From the NCBI RefSeq assembly GCF_022879575.1, contig NZ_CP084262.1:682001-746000 (forward strand): 64,000 nucleotides of DNA, in the 5' to 3' direction. Made by a program: the position numbers and the translations under genes. The notes below the pieces were generated by a model. It ran no database searches, had not been told where the DNA came from, and saw nothing but the letters and a program-made list of their open reading frames with translations. The stretch is from Caballeronia sp. SL2Y3 (GTDB lineage: Bacteria > Pseudomonadota > Gammaproteobacteria > Burkholderiales > Burkholderiaceae). Below are positions 43,885 through 53,447 of the stretch, one piece after another (position 1 is the first letter of the stretch; each line of letters begins with the position of its first letter).

Positions 43885-46641
43885 ATGAAAAAAGACGTGG
43901 GGCGGTTCGTGCAGGGCCTTTGGGGCTCTAGAAGAGGCCGGCTTTTCGGAGCGGCCATCTTTCTGTTTGCAGTTGCATCGTTCGCGGCGCTGACGTGTTA
44001 CTTCGCCGCGAGATCGCGGTCGCAGCAGGAGGACGCGCTGCGACAAGCGCTCACGGTCAGTTCGCAACTGGAGCTGATCGCCAATCTGCACATCGACGCG
44101 AATGCAGACTTCCTCACGGGCGTCGGCAGCGCGCGGTTCCGGTCGCTCGCCTGGCCGGTGTCGCGTGCCGTCGAAGCCATGCGCTCTTACGACCTGCTTC
44201 AGCGCTTCCTGAGCGACGACGAGGCATCGCTCTATCAACTCTCGACGTTGCGAAGCGATACCAGCCTTTGGGCATCCCAACTCGACATGGCCGCGACGAG
44301 CGCGCGCGGTCCTGGCGCAAGCCGAAGCGTCGATTCGACGCAACTGGAAAAGGCCAACAAGACGCTTCAGTCGATCATGCACGGGCTCTCGGAACTGCAA
44401 CTGGCGCAGCGGTCGAAGCTCGCAACGATGCAACTCGCGGCGGAAGCACAACTGGTTCGGCAGAAGGTCACGTTCGCCGTCGCACTCGCCACGGGTTTGA
44501 TCATGCTCGCGTACGCACTCGTGATCGCGCATCGCGCATCGCTTGCCAGCAGCGCGGCCAGGATCGTTGCGCGTGAAGCACATGACCGCTTCATCGAATA
44601 CTTCGAGCAGCATCCGCTGGCAATGCTCATCTTCGACATTCATACGGGGCGCGTGCTCACGGCAAACGCAGCGGCGCAGCGTCAGTACGGAGGCAGTCTC
44701 AGCGAGCTGATGCAGATTACCGCCGACGACCTGCGTCCGCCGGAGGACAGACAGCAATTTCGGCAAGACCTCGACACGTATGTCGCGTCGGGCGCGCCGG
44801 CAGGGTCGGGCGGCGTGCGCAGGCATACGCGCCTCGACGGTCAGATCATTCACGTCGATGTCTCGTACCATTTCCTGAACTATGCCGGCCATGAAGCGTG
44901 CTTCGTCACGGCCGCCGACGTCAGCGCGCACGAACTGGCAAGACAGGAGTTGAGGATTCGCAGCCGAGCGCTGGATGCGTCGGACAATGCCGTCGTCCTT
45001 CTGCAAGCCACTGCGGGCGAGGACGCTCCGCAAGTGATCTATGCAAACCCCGCCTTCCAGCGGCTGACGGGGCTGTCTGTCGCGGATGTTCTCGGCAAGG
45101 AAGCGGCCGACGTACTGCCCGGAAGCATGAATGACGCCGCTTCGTTCGATGCGACGTCATCGACCCCGGATCGCATGAAAGCGGCCGCGGTCGTCGAGGG
45201 CCGCCGTCGAGACGGATCGCGTTTCTGGGCGCAGCGTCAGATTTCGCCCGTACTCGACGAACATGGCGCAACGACGCACACCGTCGCAGTCTTCAGCGAC
45301 ATCTCGGACCGGATCATTGACCAGGAGCGTTTGCAGTTGCAGGCAAGCCTCGATCCGTTGACCGGCTTGCTCAATCGATCCGCGTTGTACGCACGGTTGA
45401 CAGAGATGCTCGGCACGGCCTCGAGTTCTGCCGGTCAGATCGCGATCCTGTTCATCGACCTCGATAACTTCAAGGAGATCAACGATTCGCTCGGCCATGT
45501 GTGCGGCGATGAAGTCATCAAGGAGGTCGCCCGACGATTATCGGGCAGCGTCGGAGAGTCGGACGTGGTCGCGCGTTTCGCGGGCGATGAGTTCGTCGCG
45601 CTGCTGTTCGGTCGTTTGGGCGTCGAAGAACTGATCGGCAGGGCGAAGGCGCTGCATGCCTCAGTGAATGCGAATCTGCGCGTGGGCGGTGAGTGCGTCG
45701 CTTCGAATGCGAGCGCCGGAGTGGCGGTATTTCCCGATCACGCGGTCGACGCCGGCACGCTGATTCGCTACGCCGACGCGGCGATGTATTACGCGAAGCG
45801 TTCCCGCCAAAGCGCGCTCGTGGTCTACGACGAGTCGATTGCGACTGCCGACGCAGAGCGTGTCGAGCTCACCAAGCATCTCGGTCGCGCGGTACAGAGC
45901 GATGCGTTGCGTCTGGTTTTTCAACCGCGCGTTGCGTTGGGGAGCAGCAAGCCGGTCGCGTACGAAGCGCTGTTGCGGTGGTTCGACGGTGAGCGCGGAC
46001 TCATCAGTCCTGCTGTCTTCATACCGCTTGCGGAAGAAAAAGGGCTGATCGTGCCGATAGGCGAGTGGGTGTTCGAACAGGCATGCCTTCAGGCCAGAGA
46101 CTGGGCGCGAGACGATCCGGACATCATCGTTTCGATCAACGTGTCGGCCATGCAGTTTCTGCATTCGGACTTCGCGAGCACGGTGCAGAGCACGCTTGCG
46201 AAGGTCGGCGTCAGTCCGCGCAATATCGAACTCGAAGTGACCGAGAGCGTGTTGATGACGCCGGCCGCGCTCAACGCGCTCAACGCGATCAGGCGAATGG
46301 GCGTATCGATTGCGATCGACGACTTCGGCACGGGCTTCTCGAGCCTCAACTACATTCGAGAGTTCAAGCCCGACTGCATCAAGCTCGACTTGTCGTTCGT
46401 TCAAGGCATCGGTCAGTCGACGATCGACGAGGTCATCGTGAAGGCAGTGCTCGCGATGGCCCATACGTTGGGGATGCGCGTCGTTGCCGAGGGCGTGGAG
46501 ACCATCGAGCAATTCGCCTTCCTCGCCGACAACGAATGCGATGAAGTACAGGGCTTCCTGACCGGACGACCGATGCCGGCGGCGCAAGCGCGGCAGGGTC
46601 TGAGCAGGTCCGGGAACGAGGCCGTCGAAGCGTTTGCGTAG
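43885..46641 (+). CDS. Membrane-bound PAS-GGDEF-EAL c-di-GMP protein
   Basis: A 918-residue signalling protein. A transmembrane helix (about residues 20-42), a helical periplasmic sensor region and a second helix (about 194-212) are followed by two PAS domains (about 230-345 and 350-475). A GGDEF domain with motif A566-G-D-E-F570 follows, then an EAL domain with E694-A-L. The EAL side keeps ELEVTES, DDFGTGFSSL, KLDLSFV and AEGVET, so phosphodiesterase activity is expected. The cyclase motif is AGDEF and the inhibitory-site RxxD is GESD, lacking the Arg. The start is ATG 43885; GTG 43879 is an alternative. It may act mainly as a c-di-GMP phosphodiesterase. Confidence 0.92.
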   Translation: MKKDVGRFVQGLWGSRRGRLFGAAIFLFAVASFAALTCYFAARSRSQQEDALRQALTVSSQLELIANLHIDANADFLTGVGSARFRSLAWPVSRAVEAMRSYDLLQRFLSDDEASLYQLSTLRSDTSLWASQLDMAATSARGPGASRSVDSTQLEKANKTLQSIMHGLSELQLAQRSKLATMQLAAEAQLVRQKVTFAVALATGLIMLAYALVIAHRASLASSAARIVAREAHDRFIEYFEQHPLAMLIFDIHTGRVLTANAAAQRQYGGSLSELMQITADDLRPPEDRQQFRQDLDTYVASGAPAGSGGVRRHTRLDGQIIHVDVSYHFLNYAGHEACFVTAADVSAHELARQELRIRSRALDASDNAVVLLQATAGEDAPQVIYANPAFQRLTGLSVADVLGKEAADVLPGSMNDAASFDATSSTPDRMKAAAVVEGRRRDGSRFWAQRQISPVLDEHGATTHTVAVFSDISDRIIDQERLQLQASLDPLTGLLNRSALYARLTEMLGTASSSAGQIAILFIDLDNFKEINDSLGHVCGDEVIKEVARRLSGSVGESDVVARFAGDEFVALLFGRLGVEELIGRAKALHASVNANLRVGGECVASNASAGVAVFPDHAVDAGTLIRYADAAMYYAKRSRQSALVVYDESIATADAERVELTKHLGRAVQSDALRLVFQPRVALGSSKPVAYEALLRWFDGERGLISPAVFIPLAEEKGLIVPIGEWVFEQACLQARDWARDDPDIIVSINVSAMQFLHSDFASTVQSTLAKVGVSPRNIELEVTESVLMTPAALNALNAIRRMGVSIAIDDFGTGFSSLNYIREFKPDCIKLDLSFVQGIGQSTIDEVIVKAVLAMAHTLGMRVVAEGVETIEQFAFLADNECDEVQGFLTGRPMPAAQARQGLSRSGNEAVEAFA

Positions 46642-46659
46642 AACCGCTACCGAATACGG

Positions 46660-46959
46660 TCACTCGCGCGGCGCGACGTTTGCCTTGTTGCCGGCGAGCG
46701 GCGCGCCATACCCGCCGTCGTTCGCATTGTTGGGCAGGCCGTTCACCATCTGAGCGCGAGGATCGGCGGGATTCAGGTTCAATTCGCCTGCCTGCACGTT
46801 GCCGTGCGAAGGGTACTCGCTGCCGAGCGGCGCGTTCGGCATCAGCTTCGGATTGTTGTGAGGCGCACGCATGTCCGTCTCCGCGCTCGGATGCGACTGC
46901 GCCAGAGCGAACGGCGTTGCAACGCACAACGCGGTGAAAAGAAGCACTAGCTGTTTCAT
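46660..46959 (-). CDS. Small exported protein, function unknown
   Basis: A 99-residue protein. The signal peptide is MKQLVLLFTALCVATPFALA with cleavage at ALA|QS. The mature part is Asn/Pro/Gly-rich and probably unstructured (APHNNPKLMPNAPLGSEYPSHGN, PADPRAQMVNGLPNNAND). GGGAG precedes the ATG. It is convergent with the GGDEF-EAL gene, with 18 bp between them. I do not recognise a family. Confidence 0.65.
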   Translation of the reverse strand: MKQLVLLFTALCVATPFALAQSHPSAETDMRAPHNNPKLMPNAPLGSEYPSHGNVQAGELNLNPADPRAQMVNGLPNNANDGGYGAPLAGNKANVAPRE

Positions 46960-47294
46960 GACTGGCTCCCGTTGCGCAGTTCAGTATAGAACTCGGTTGC
47001 CAGTCTTCATGGGATACCCATACCGCCGAGCAGACCAGCGTTTGTCGAGACGGTCTTTCGTGCGGCGCAGCAGTATCGAATGTGCTTCCTTCGGTCATCT
47101 AAGCGCGCATCGGCGATAGTCGAATAGTTCGACCGTGCCAAAAGAAGACTCGTCGTTCGACGATATGTCAGCCCATTCGTGCGTTCTGACTCTTTTACTT
47201 TGCAATACGTCGAAGCCGTTCTATGCTAACGCATACGGTTGCCCGATCGCTTGCTCATTCGGCAATGCCCGCAAATGACATAAGAGGTGGAGAC
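46960..47294. other. Intergenic region, divergent promoters
   Basis: This stretch of about 335 bp has no supportable gene. It carries a small dyad TCGAA-TAG-TTCGA near 47120 and AT-richer stretches near 47190-47230 that could be promoter elements for the exported pair. Nothing further is evident. Confidence 0.45.
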
Positions 47295-47843
47295 ATGCGT
47301 GCTTTCGTCGTTTCAGTCTTCTTGCTGCTGCAGCTGACGGCTTCGTTCGCGGGCGAGACGCCCCTCGTGTTCGACGCACAAGGCAAATTCGTCGGACCAC
47401 TGGACGATTACGGCGGCCCGGGCGTTTATCTGACCGTCAACGGCGCTATCGCTTTCGTGCCTATCGAGCGTGTGATCGTCTCGGGCGACGGCGGTCCGCG
47501 CACCGTTTATTCGGCCACGCAATTCAGATGGTCGGGTGTGAACGCAGTCGACTTCACTTCGACGGATTGCAGCGGCACGCCGGTCATCACGCTAACCACA
47601 GGCATCCGGCCATCCACCACCATACGGCTAGGCAACGACGTCACGCTATACGTCGCGCCTGCCACTAACTCCGCTCCAATCGTGATCGGGTCCGTGCGGG
47701 CGGGTCCGACCTTTACCTGCACGGCATCGAACGCGCCGGTCACGGAATACGGCTGGCCGACGGAAAGCACCTTCTCGCTGACCGGCGCCTATCCGGAGCC
47801 GCTCACCGTGCGGATTCCGACCCGGAACACGCCAGCGCAGTGA
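47295..47843 (+). CDS. Exported beta-rich protein, tandem paralog A
   Basis: A 182-residue exported protein of no known family. The signal peptide is MRAFVVSVFLLLQLTASFAG. The mature sequence follows a repeated plan shared with the next gene: VFDAQGKFVG, VNGAIAFVPI, VSGDGGPRTVYSATQFRW, STDCSGTPVI, GNDVTLYVAPATNS, YGWPTES and a YPEPLTVRIP end. It has few cysteines and many beta-prone residues. GAGGTGGAGA before ATG 47295 supports the start over an in-frame ATG upstream. Confidence 0.7.
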   Translation: MRAFVVSVFLLLQLTASFAGETPLVFDAQGKFVGPLDDYGGPGVYLTVNGAIAFVPIERVIVSGDGGPRTVYSATQFRWSGVNAVDFTSTDCSGTPVITLTTGIRPSTTIRLGNDVTLYVAPATNSAPIVIGSVRAGPTFTCTASNAPVTEYGWPTESTFSLTGAYPEPLTVRIPTRNTPAQ

Positions 47844-47909
47844 CGCTAGCCGAGGGACTTCGTAAGCGCGTCCCCACTGAACGATGACTATGGCCTCGAG
47901 GTGCATGCC

Positions 47910-48464
47910 ATGCGCAGAATGATTCTGTTGACGCTGCTGTGCTCTGGCGCAATGACGTCGTTTGCCGATGAAGTCGAACATCACCATCATCATCATCGGC
48001 ACGTACTTCGCGTCTTCGATGCGAACGGGACGGAAGTCGGCGTATTGAAGTATGCGGGAGGCAGCGCGGGTGTCTTCCAGTCCGTGAACGGGGCGCCGGT
48101 CTTCGTGCCGATCATGCGGCGGCAAGTCTCGGGCACCGGCAACAAGATCGTCTATTCGGCAACCGAGTTCATGTGGGGATGGTATTTCATGAACCAGTTC
48201 TATTCGAGCGATTGCAGCGGCGCGCCGCTCATTCCCAGCACCACTGCATCGCGGCCTGCATTCACCGTGCGGAAAGGCTCAGACGTCACGGTGTATGTCG
48301 CGCCCGAGACGAACTCGCAACTCCTGACCGTCTCGTCGTACACGTTGGGCACCAACGGACAATGCCAGCGCTATAGCCCGCCGCTCACGGCGGCTGGCTG
48401 GCCGGTCGAGTCCAGTTGCGTGATTACACAGGAACATCCGGAGCCGTTGACGATTCACTACTGA
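47910..48464 (+). CDS. Exported beta-rich protein with natural His6 tract, tandem paralog B
   Basis: A 184-residue paralog of the preceding protein. The signal peptide is MRRMILLTLLCSGAMTSFA; the mature protein opens DEVEHHHHHHRHVLRVFDANG, so a run of six His sits at the mature N-terminus. Shared blocks are VNGAPVFVPI, VSGTGNKIVYSATEFMW, SSDCSGAPLI, GSDVTVYVAPETNS, GWPVESS and HPEPLTIHY. Extra cysteines (SSDCSG, NGQCQRY, ESSCVI) may form disulfides. GAGGTG before ATG 47910 favours it over a GTG nine bases upstream. The His tract suggests metal binding, which is inferred. Confidence 0.7.
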   Translation: MRRMILLTLLCSGAMTSFADEVEHHHHHHRHVLRVFDANGTEVGVLKYAGGSAGVFQSVNGAPVFVPIMRRQVSGTGNKIVYSATEFMWGWYFMNQFYSSDCSGAPLIPSTTASRPAFTVRKGSDVTVYVAPETNSQLLTVSSYTLGTNGQCQRYSPPLTAAGWPVESSCVITQEHPEPLTIHY

Positions 48465-49113
48465 CGCACTCGTGACACCGTCGCCTCGACCTCGCAAACC
48501 GTTAAGGGCGAATGTCGAACGTGTGGGGCAATACTCGCCCGCGGAGTAGGTTGGACGCTGCGTGTGAAATCGCGGTCGGGAACAAGCTAGCTTATGCGTT
48601 CGTCAGGCGTCGACCGCATTCCAAACCTCTGCATCAGCCATGTCTGCAAGCCAGAAGCAATGGGTGCTCTCAACGTGACGCCGATCGCCATGCATGACGC
48701 GTCTCTGCCTCTAGCGTCGTAGAGGGGATAGCGCCGAAGCCGATGCAGCGTCGACCGCCTTCGTCCCGCATTTACCGAGGGCGAAAGCAGAACAGTCTGT
48801 TCCCTTGGCGCAGGGACGATGCCGGCTGCCGACGCGTCGATACACGGAAAATGTCTCGCAACTCTCGTTCGGCTGCTTACGGTCGCACCCACAGTTCGGC
48901 GGCAATGGTCTGCCGAGTGTGTCGACCCCCGTGCTGCGCGCGGAGGTCGAGCTGCTTGTGTCTCACGGCAGTCCGCAATTCTTTCGAAGACGTCGGAACT
49001 CTAAGGCGCCGAGCATCTGCTGACGCTTCAAGCGCAGACGACCGAAATTGGCCGCAGACTTGTCGATCGCATTCACTGTGGGAAGACCATGGGCGCCTCG
49101 CCGGCACACTACA
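48465..49113. other. Intergenic region, no intact gene
   Basis: Roughly 650 bp hold no reading frame that I can support. In one plus-strand frame near 49059-49121 the translation LVDRIHCGKTMGASPAHYIKA faintly resembles the end of an AraC-type helix-turn-helix, but the frame is broken by a stop at 49002-49004 and has no recognisable upstream domain. It may be a gene remnant. Confidence 0.4.
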
Positions 49114-51456
49114 TCAAGGCCGCGCCTGCTGCCATTGAAGCACGGGATGCGTGGACCCCTTCGGCATTGCCCAGACACCGCCAGCCGGTATGTTCCAGTC
49201 CAGATAGTTGCCGACGTTGCTCATTTGCGCAGTCGTGAGCCCATTCGAGTTCGGCGGGACCGTGCCTGAGTTGGCGAAGGCGGCGCTAGTGCGCCCCGTT
49301 GCGTCGCGGTTCCAGTAGACGTTGTTATGTATCGCCCCTTCGTTGGTTGCAGCAATGCCGCCATACGGATCATCCGGAGGCCCGCCGCCTACGCTGCCAG
49401 TCGCAAACGACTCGTTTATGACACCAGTCGGCGTGTTGCTGTAGACGAGACCGCCGCCCCTATAGCCTCCGGCTCCGCCTGTGGCGTACGACTGCGTGAT
49501 AAGCCCCGCGTTCGACGCGGCGAGGCCGCCCTGTACGCCGTGCGTGCCGCCGCCCACGCCGCCGGTGGCGAACGACTGCGTTATCGTTCCGTCGTTCGAA
49601 CCCACAAGTCCACCGGATCCGCTCTGAGAACCGACACCCGCGCTACTCGACGAGCGTTCGATGAGTCCGTTGTTCTGGCCCACGAGACCACCGTTGCCGA
49701 GGCCACCATAACTGCTTGTGCCTGCGTTCCCGGCGGTCGAGACATAGGCGACCGTGCCGTCGTTGCGGCCGGCCAAGATGCCGTACGCTGCATTCTCGGA
49801 GCCCGCCGCGTTGGCGTGCGTCATCTTCAAATTGCGCACCACGCCATTCGAGCCGATCACGCCGAACAAGCCCACATACTTGGAAAACGCTGGGCCTATA
49901 GTGCCGAGGCTGTCAATGGTGTGGCCAAAGCCGTCGAACTGGCCGGTGAACGATGCAGTCTCCGTCGGTCCGAGTGGCTGGAAGCCGGACCCGCCGGAGA
50001 AGATCGTGCTATGGCTCGCGCTTGCATCGATATCTCTACCAAGCGCGTAATTACCCGCCAAATTTTGCGAAACCTTGAGGAGATCCGCGTAGCTATTGAT
50101 GAGCTTGTAGGCGGTAATCTGCGTGACCTGTCCGCTGTACGGCGCCGCGGTCCATCCGCTGTTGGTCAGCAGCGTACCGGGAGAAAAGCTCTGGTTTATG
50201 TCGAACAGCACGCTGACAATGCCGGTGCTTTTCGACCAGTCGATTGTGCCGCCGTTGATCACGCTGCCGCCCGTGTCGATGCCGCCCGCATCTGCGCGCA
50301 GGGCAAGACCGCCTGCACCCTTGTTCGTGATCGTCACCATCGGACCGATGCTGACGTTGCGCGTTGCGCCGAGCGTGAGCGAGCTGTTGCCGCTCCACTG
50401 GATGTTGCCTTGCACGGCGAGATCGGCGTTCGGCCCATTCGATTCCGCGCTCACGCTCGTGCCGGCGGTAAGCGAGCGCGAGAGACTGGCGGCGGTCGTG
50501 TCGTCGATGGTCAAGTTAGGCGCGCCGAGCGTCCACGTTCCTGCCCGGACCGTCGCGCCCGAAACGTCGAGCTGGCTGGCGCGGGTGTCGACGGCGCCCC
50601 CGCTGTGGTCGGCGTTCGTCGCCGCGATGCCGCCGGAGACGTGCACCGCGCCTTGGTCGGCCACAAGCCAGACGTGGCCGTCGCGCGTGGTAGTACCTGT
50701 CGCGCGAATTGCCGTAGTGTTACCCGCGAGCGCATAGACGTTCCCATCGGCGGCCTGGAGGCTCACCTGCGCCGCGGCAATGGTGCCGGCGTTCACCGCT
50801 AGTCCGCTGCTGCCCGTTTGCACGAACACCTGCTGGCTTCCCGCAGAGTCCTGGAGCAACACTTGAGTGCCGGTGGCGAGCTCCGCCGTGCCTTGGGGCG
50901 CGTCTATCTGCCCACGGTTCACGGCGGCCGTCCGCGAAACGAGAATGACGTCGCCGCCCGAGGAAGCGATTCTGCCCAAGTTCACTACCATGCCCGCCCC
51001 GGTGCCCGCGAACGTCAGCGGCCCGCCCGCCGTGAACGCGTCGTTGCCGACGTCTAACGTCGAGGCGACGAAGCGGCCGCCGGTCGTCACCACGCCGCGG
51101 GGACCGACAAGCACTCCTTGAGGGTTAATCAAATACACGCTGCCGGTTGCGTTGAGCTGGCCGAGAATGACCGACGCTTCCCCGCCGGTGACCCGATTGA
51201 GCGTCGCGCCCGACCCGTTATTGAGTCGAACCTGCCGTCCGTCGCCGATCGAAAAGCTGGTCCAGTCGACTACGCCGCGAGAAGATGATTGATTGACGAC
51301 GAGGGATTGCCCGCCGCCACTGATGGTCCCACAGCCCGCCACAAATCGCCCTCCGCTTGGCAGCGGCGGCGCTGCTTGGGCATCAGCGCTGCCCAGGCAG
51401 ACAACGAGCGGAACAAGAATCGAGAGAGGCCGAAGCCCGAGTCCATGATGCGCCAT
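49114..51456 (-). CDS. FhaB/TpsA-like exported protein with GLUG repeats (paralog 2)
   Basis: A 780-residue paralog of the protein at 15480-17900, on the opposite strand. A normal signal peptide (MAHHGLGLRPLSILVPLVVCLGSADAQA) replaces the long leader of paralog 1. The secretion domain keeps SGATLNRVTGGE and YLINPQGVLVGPRG, and the C-terminal GLUG series reads GGLVGQNNGLIERSSSS, GGLVGSNDGTITQSFATGG, GGLAASNAGLITQSYATGG. It ends NNVYWNRDAT...LQWQ like its relative. GGAGGGTAT precedes the ATG. No TpsB gene is nearby. The protein presumably ends up at or beyond the outer membrane. Confidence 0.85.
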   Translation of the reverse strand: MAHHGLGLRPLSILVPLVVCLGSADAQAAPPLPSGGRFVAGCGTISGGGQSLVVNQSSSRGVVDWTSFSIGDGRQVRLNNGSGATLNRVTGGEASVILGQLNATGSVYLINPQGVLVGPRGVVTTGGRFVASTLDVGNDAFTAGGPLTFAGTGAGMVVNLGRIASSGGDVILVSRTAAVNRGQIDAPQGTAELATGTQVLLQDSAGSQQVFVQTGSSGLAVNAGTIAAAQVSLQAADGNVYALAGNTTAIRATGTTTRDGHVWLVADQGAVHVSGGIAATNADHSGGAVDTRASQLDVSGATVRAGTWTLGAPNLTIDDTTAASLSRSLTAGTSVSAESNGPNADLAVQGNIQWSGNSSLTLGATRNVSIGPMVTITNKGAGGLALRADAGGIDTGGSVINGGTIDWSKSTGIVSVLFDINQSFSPGTLLTNSGWTAAPYSGQVTQITAYKLINSYADLLKVSQNLAGNYALGRDIDASASHSTIFSGGSGFQPLGPTETASFTGQFDGFGHTIDSLGTIGPAFSKYVGLFGVIGSNGVVRNLKMTHANAAGSENAAYGILAGRNDGTVAYVSTAGNAGTSSYGGLGNGGLVGQNNGLIERSSSSAGVGSQSGSGGLVGSNDGTITQSFATGGVGGGTHGVQGGLAASNAGLITQSYATGGAGGYRGGGLVYSNTPTGVINESFATGSVGGGPPDDPYGGIAATNEGAIHNNVYWNRDATGRTSAAFANSGTVPPNSNGLTTAQMSNVGNYLDWNIPAGGVWAMPKGSTHPVLQWQQARP

Positions 51457-52120
51457 ATACCCTCCGTATCGATGCCGTTGTTTGCCGCAAAGCGGGCCGC
51501 GGATGGTAGTGCCGACAATGGAACCGATGCGCGGGGGGCGCGCCGATAGTAGCGCCGCCGTTCCATGTATTGTGTGGCGTTGCGCTCATTCGGAGGGGGA
51601 ATGCAACCGCAGGCTTTGTCGGCGTTGATCGACATCAACGAAACAAGCAGAAAGGGAGCGCACTCCCGTACGGCATTCCACGCGGTCGCCGCGGTGTACC
51701 TTCATACCGGCTCGGCTCTGACTTCGCGCGTCGCTGAGTTCATCCTTCATGGGACGAAAATGCCGGTCGAGAAGCGAGAACATGCTTCCTTGGCTCATTC
51801 CGTCCGCACAGGTTTTTTCGCACTGGTTCCGATTCGTCTCGAAACAACCGGTCGTGTGACGTCCCCTTGCGTCCTTTTTGTCCGGCCATCTGTTTTGTTT
51901 ATCGGACGACGCGAACCGTCGCGTCGAAACCCGCCCGCAAGGCCGCGCCGGCCGGTCGTCCATCATCTTTGCTGCGTCCCATCCCTCTGCGACTCATGGT
52001 TTACGCGCAGTACCGCGCGTGTTCACTGGCCCGTATCGTCCGCTCAAGTTATCGCAACACACCGGGCCGCGTGCATTCCACGAGCGCCTGACTGCCCGCA
52101 CCTCACGGAGCATCCTCGAC
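51457..52120. other. Intergenic region before the gallate operon
   Basis: This stretch of about 660 bp lies between the divergent TpsA-like gene and the dioxygenase gene. Open frames cross it, but their translations are Arg/Ser-rich with no family resemblance, and one of them merely extends the dioxygenase frame. It must contain the operon promoter. I see no convincing operator and no LysR or IclR gene. Confidence 0.45.
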
Positions 52121-53422
52121 ATGGCCCGCATCATCGGTGGCATCGCCGCCTCGCACACGCCCACCATCGGCTTCGCATTCGACAAGAACAAGCGCGACGA
52201 CCCGGTCTGGGCGCCGATCTTCGAAAACTTCGCGCCGCTCGCGAAGTGGCTCGAAGAGAAGCGCCCCGATGTGATCCTGACCATCTATAACGATCACGTC
52301 ACCTCATTCTTCTTCGATCATTACTCGGCGTTCGCATTGGGCGTAGGTCCCGAATGGCACGTCGCGGACGAAGGCGGCGGCGCGCGCGATCTTCCGCCGA
52401 TCAAGGGACATCCGGCGCTTGCCGCGCACATCGGCACCTCGCTGATGACCGACGAGTTCGACATGTCGTTCTTCCAGAACAAGGCGCTCGATCACGGCTG
52501 CTTCTCGCCGCTGTCGATGCTGTGCCCGCACAAGCCCGAATGGCCCGTGAAGATCGTGCCGCTGCAAATGGGCGTGCTGCAATTGCCGATACCGAGCGCG
52601 CGACGCTTCTACAAGCTCGGTCAGGCGCTGCGCCGCGCCATCGAAAGCTATCCGGAAGACATCAAGGTCGCGATTCTCGCGACGGGCGGTCTTTCGCATC
52701 AGGTGCATGGCGAACGCGCCGGCTTCAACAACACCGAATGGGACCAGCGTTTCCTCGATCTCTTCGAACGTGATCCCGAACAACTCGCCGAGATGACGAT
52801 CGCCGAATACGCGGAACTGGGCGGCTACGAGGGCGCGGAAGTCATCATGTGGCTGACCATGCGCGGCGCGCTGTCGTCCAGCGTGGTCTGCAAGCACCGC
52901 AGCTACTACTTGCCGTCGATGGCCGGCATCGCGACTGCCATCTACGAAGGCGAGGACAGCGAGACGAAGCCCGCGATCATCGAGCGGCATCGTCGGCGCA
53001 TGGCGATCGAATTGACCGACGTCGAGAAGCTGCAAGGCACGTATCCGTTCAGCATCGAAACGGCGGTGCGCGCGTATCGCATCAACGACTATCTGCATCG
53101 CATGGTGGAGCCCGCGCATCGCGAAGCCTTTCAGCAAGACCCGGAAGCGAGCTTTGAGGCCGCCGGTCTCAGCGAAGCAGAACGCGACATGATCCGCCGC
53201 CGCGACTGGCGCGCGCTGCTGCATTACGGCGTGATCTTCTTCATGCTCGAAAAGCTCGGCGCGGTAACGGGCGTGTCGAACCTGCACATCTATGCCGCCA
53301 TGCGCGGCCAGACGCTCGAAGAATTCCAGAAGACGCGCAATGCGCCGGGCGCGCTGTATTCGGTCGCGGGCAAGGGCGGCGGCAAGCTCGACTGGGACAA
53401 GGCGGAGCAGGGCAAACAATAA
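52121..53422 (+). CDS. galA: Gallate dioxygenase-type extradiol enzyme (LigB-LigA fusion)
   Basis: A 433-residue class III ring-cleaving dioxygenase. The LigB-like catalytic domain (residues 1-280) has iron ligands H12 (IAASHTPTIG) and H59 (IYNDHVTSF), and an acid/base His H193 in GGLSHQVHGERAG. A LigA-like helical domain (about 310-420) is fused at the C-terminus, as in gallate dioxygenases DesB and GalA. It opens the gallate ring directly to 4-oxalomesaconate. Start ATG 52121 is chosen because homology begins there. Protocatechuate 4,5-cleavage is an alternative, but no LigC or LigI gene is present, which fits gallate better. Confidence 0.82.
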   Translation: MARIIGGIAASHTPTIGFAFDKNKRDDPVWAPIFENFAPLAKWLEEKRPDVILTIYNDHVTSFFFDHYSAFALGVGPEWHVADEGGGARDLPPIKGHPALAAHIGTSLMTDEFDMSFFQNKALDHGCFSPLSMLCPHKPEWPVKIVPLQMGVLQLPIPSARRFYKLGQALRRAIESYPEDIKVAILATGGLSHQVHGERAGFNNTEWDQRFLDLFERDPEQLAEMTIAEYAELGGYEGAEVIMWLTMRGALSSSVVCKHRSYYLPSMAGIATAIYEGEDSETKPAIIERHRRRMAIELTDVEKLQGTYPFSIETAVRAYRINDYLHRMVEPAHREAFQQDPEASFEAAGLSEAERDMIRRRDWRALLHYGVIFFMLEKLGAVTGVSNLHIYAAMRGQTLEEFQKTRNAPGALYSVAGKGGGKLDWDKAEQGKQ

Positions 53423-53447
53423 AACGATAAACGCACGGAGACATCAC

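Noticed and set aside
47910..48464. Engineered His-tag or vector contamination because of HHHHHH
   Set aside because: The tract sits after a natural signal peptide in a gene with a tandem paralog and host-like codon use. No vector sequence is nearby.
49059..49121. Possible AraC-type HTH end (KTMGASPAHYIK)
   Set aside because: It is only about 20 residues, with a stop upstream in frame and no first HTH or effector domain. It could be chance or a small remnant.
51586..51966. 126-codon minus-strand frame upstream of the dioxygenase
   Set aside because: Arg/Ser-rich, without a ribosome site or family resemblance. It lies in a promoter-bearing gap.
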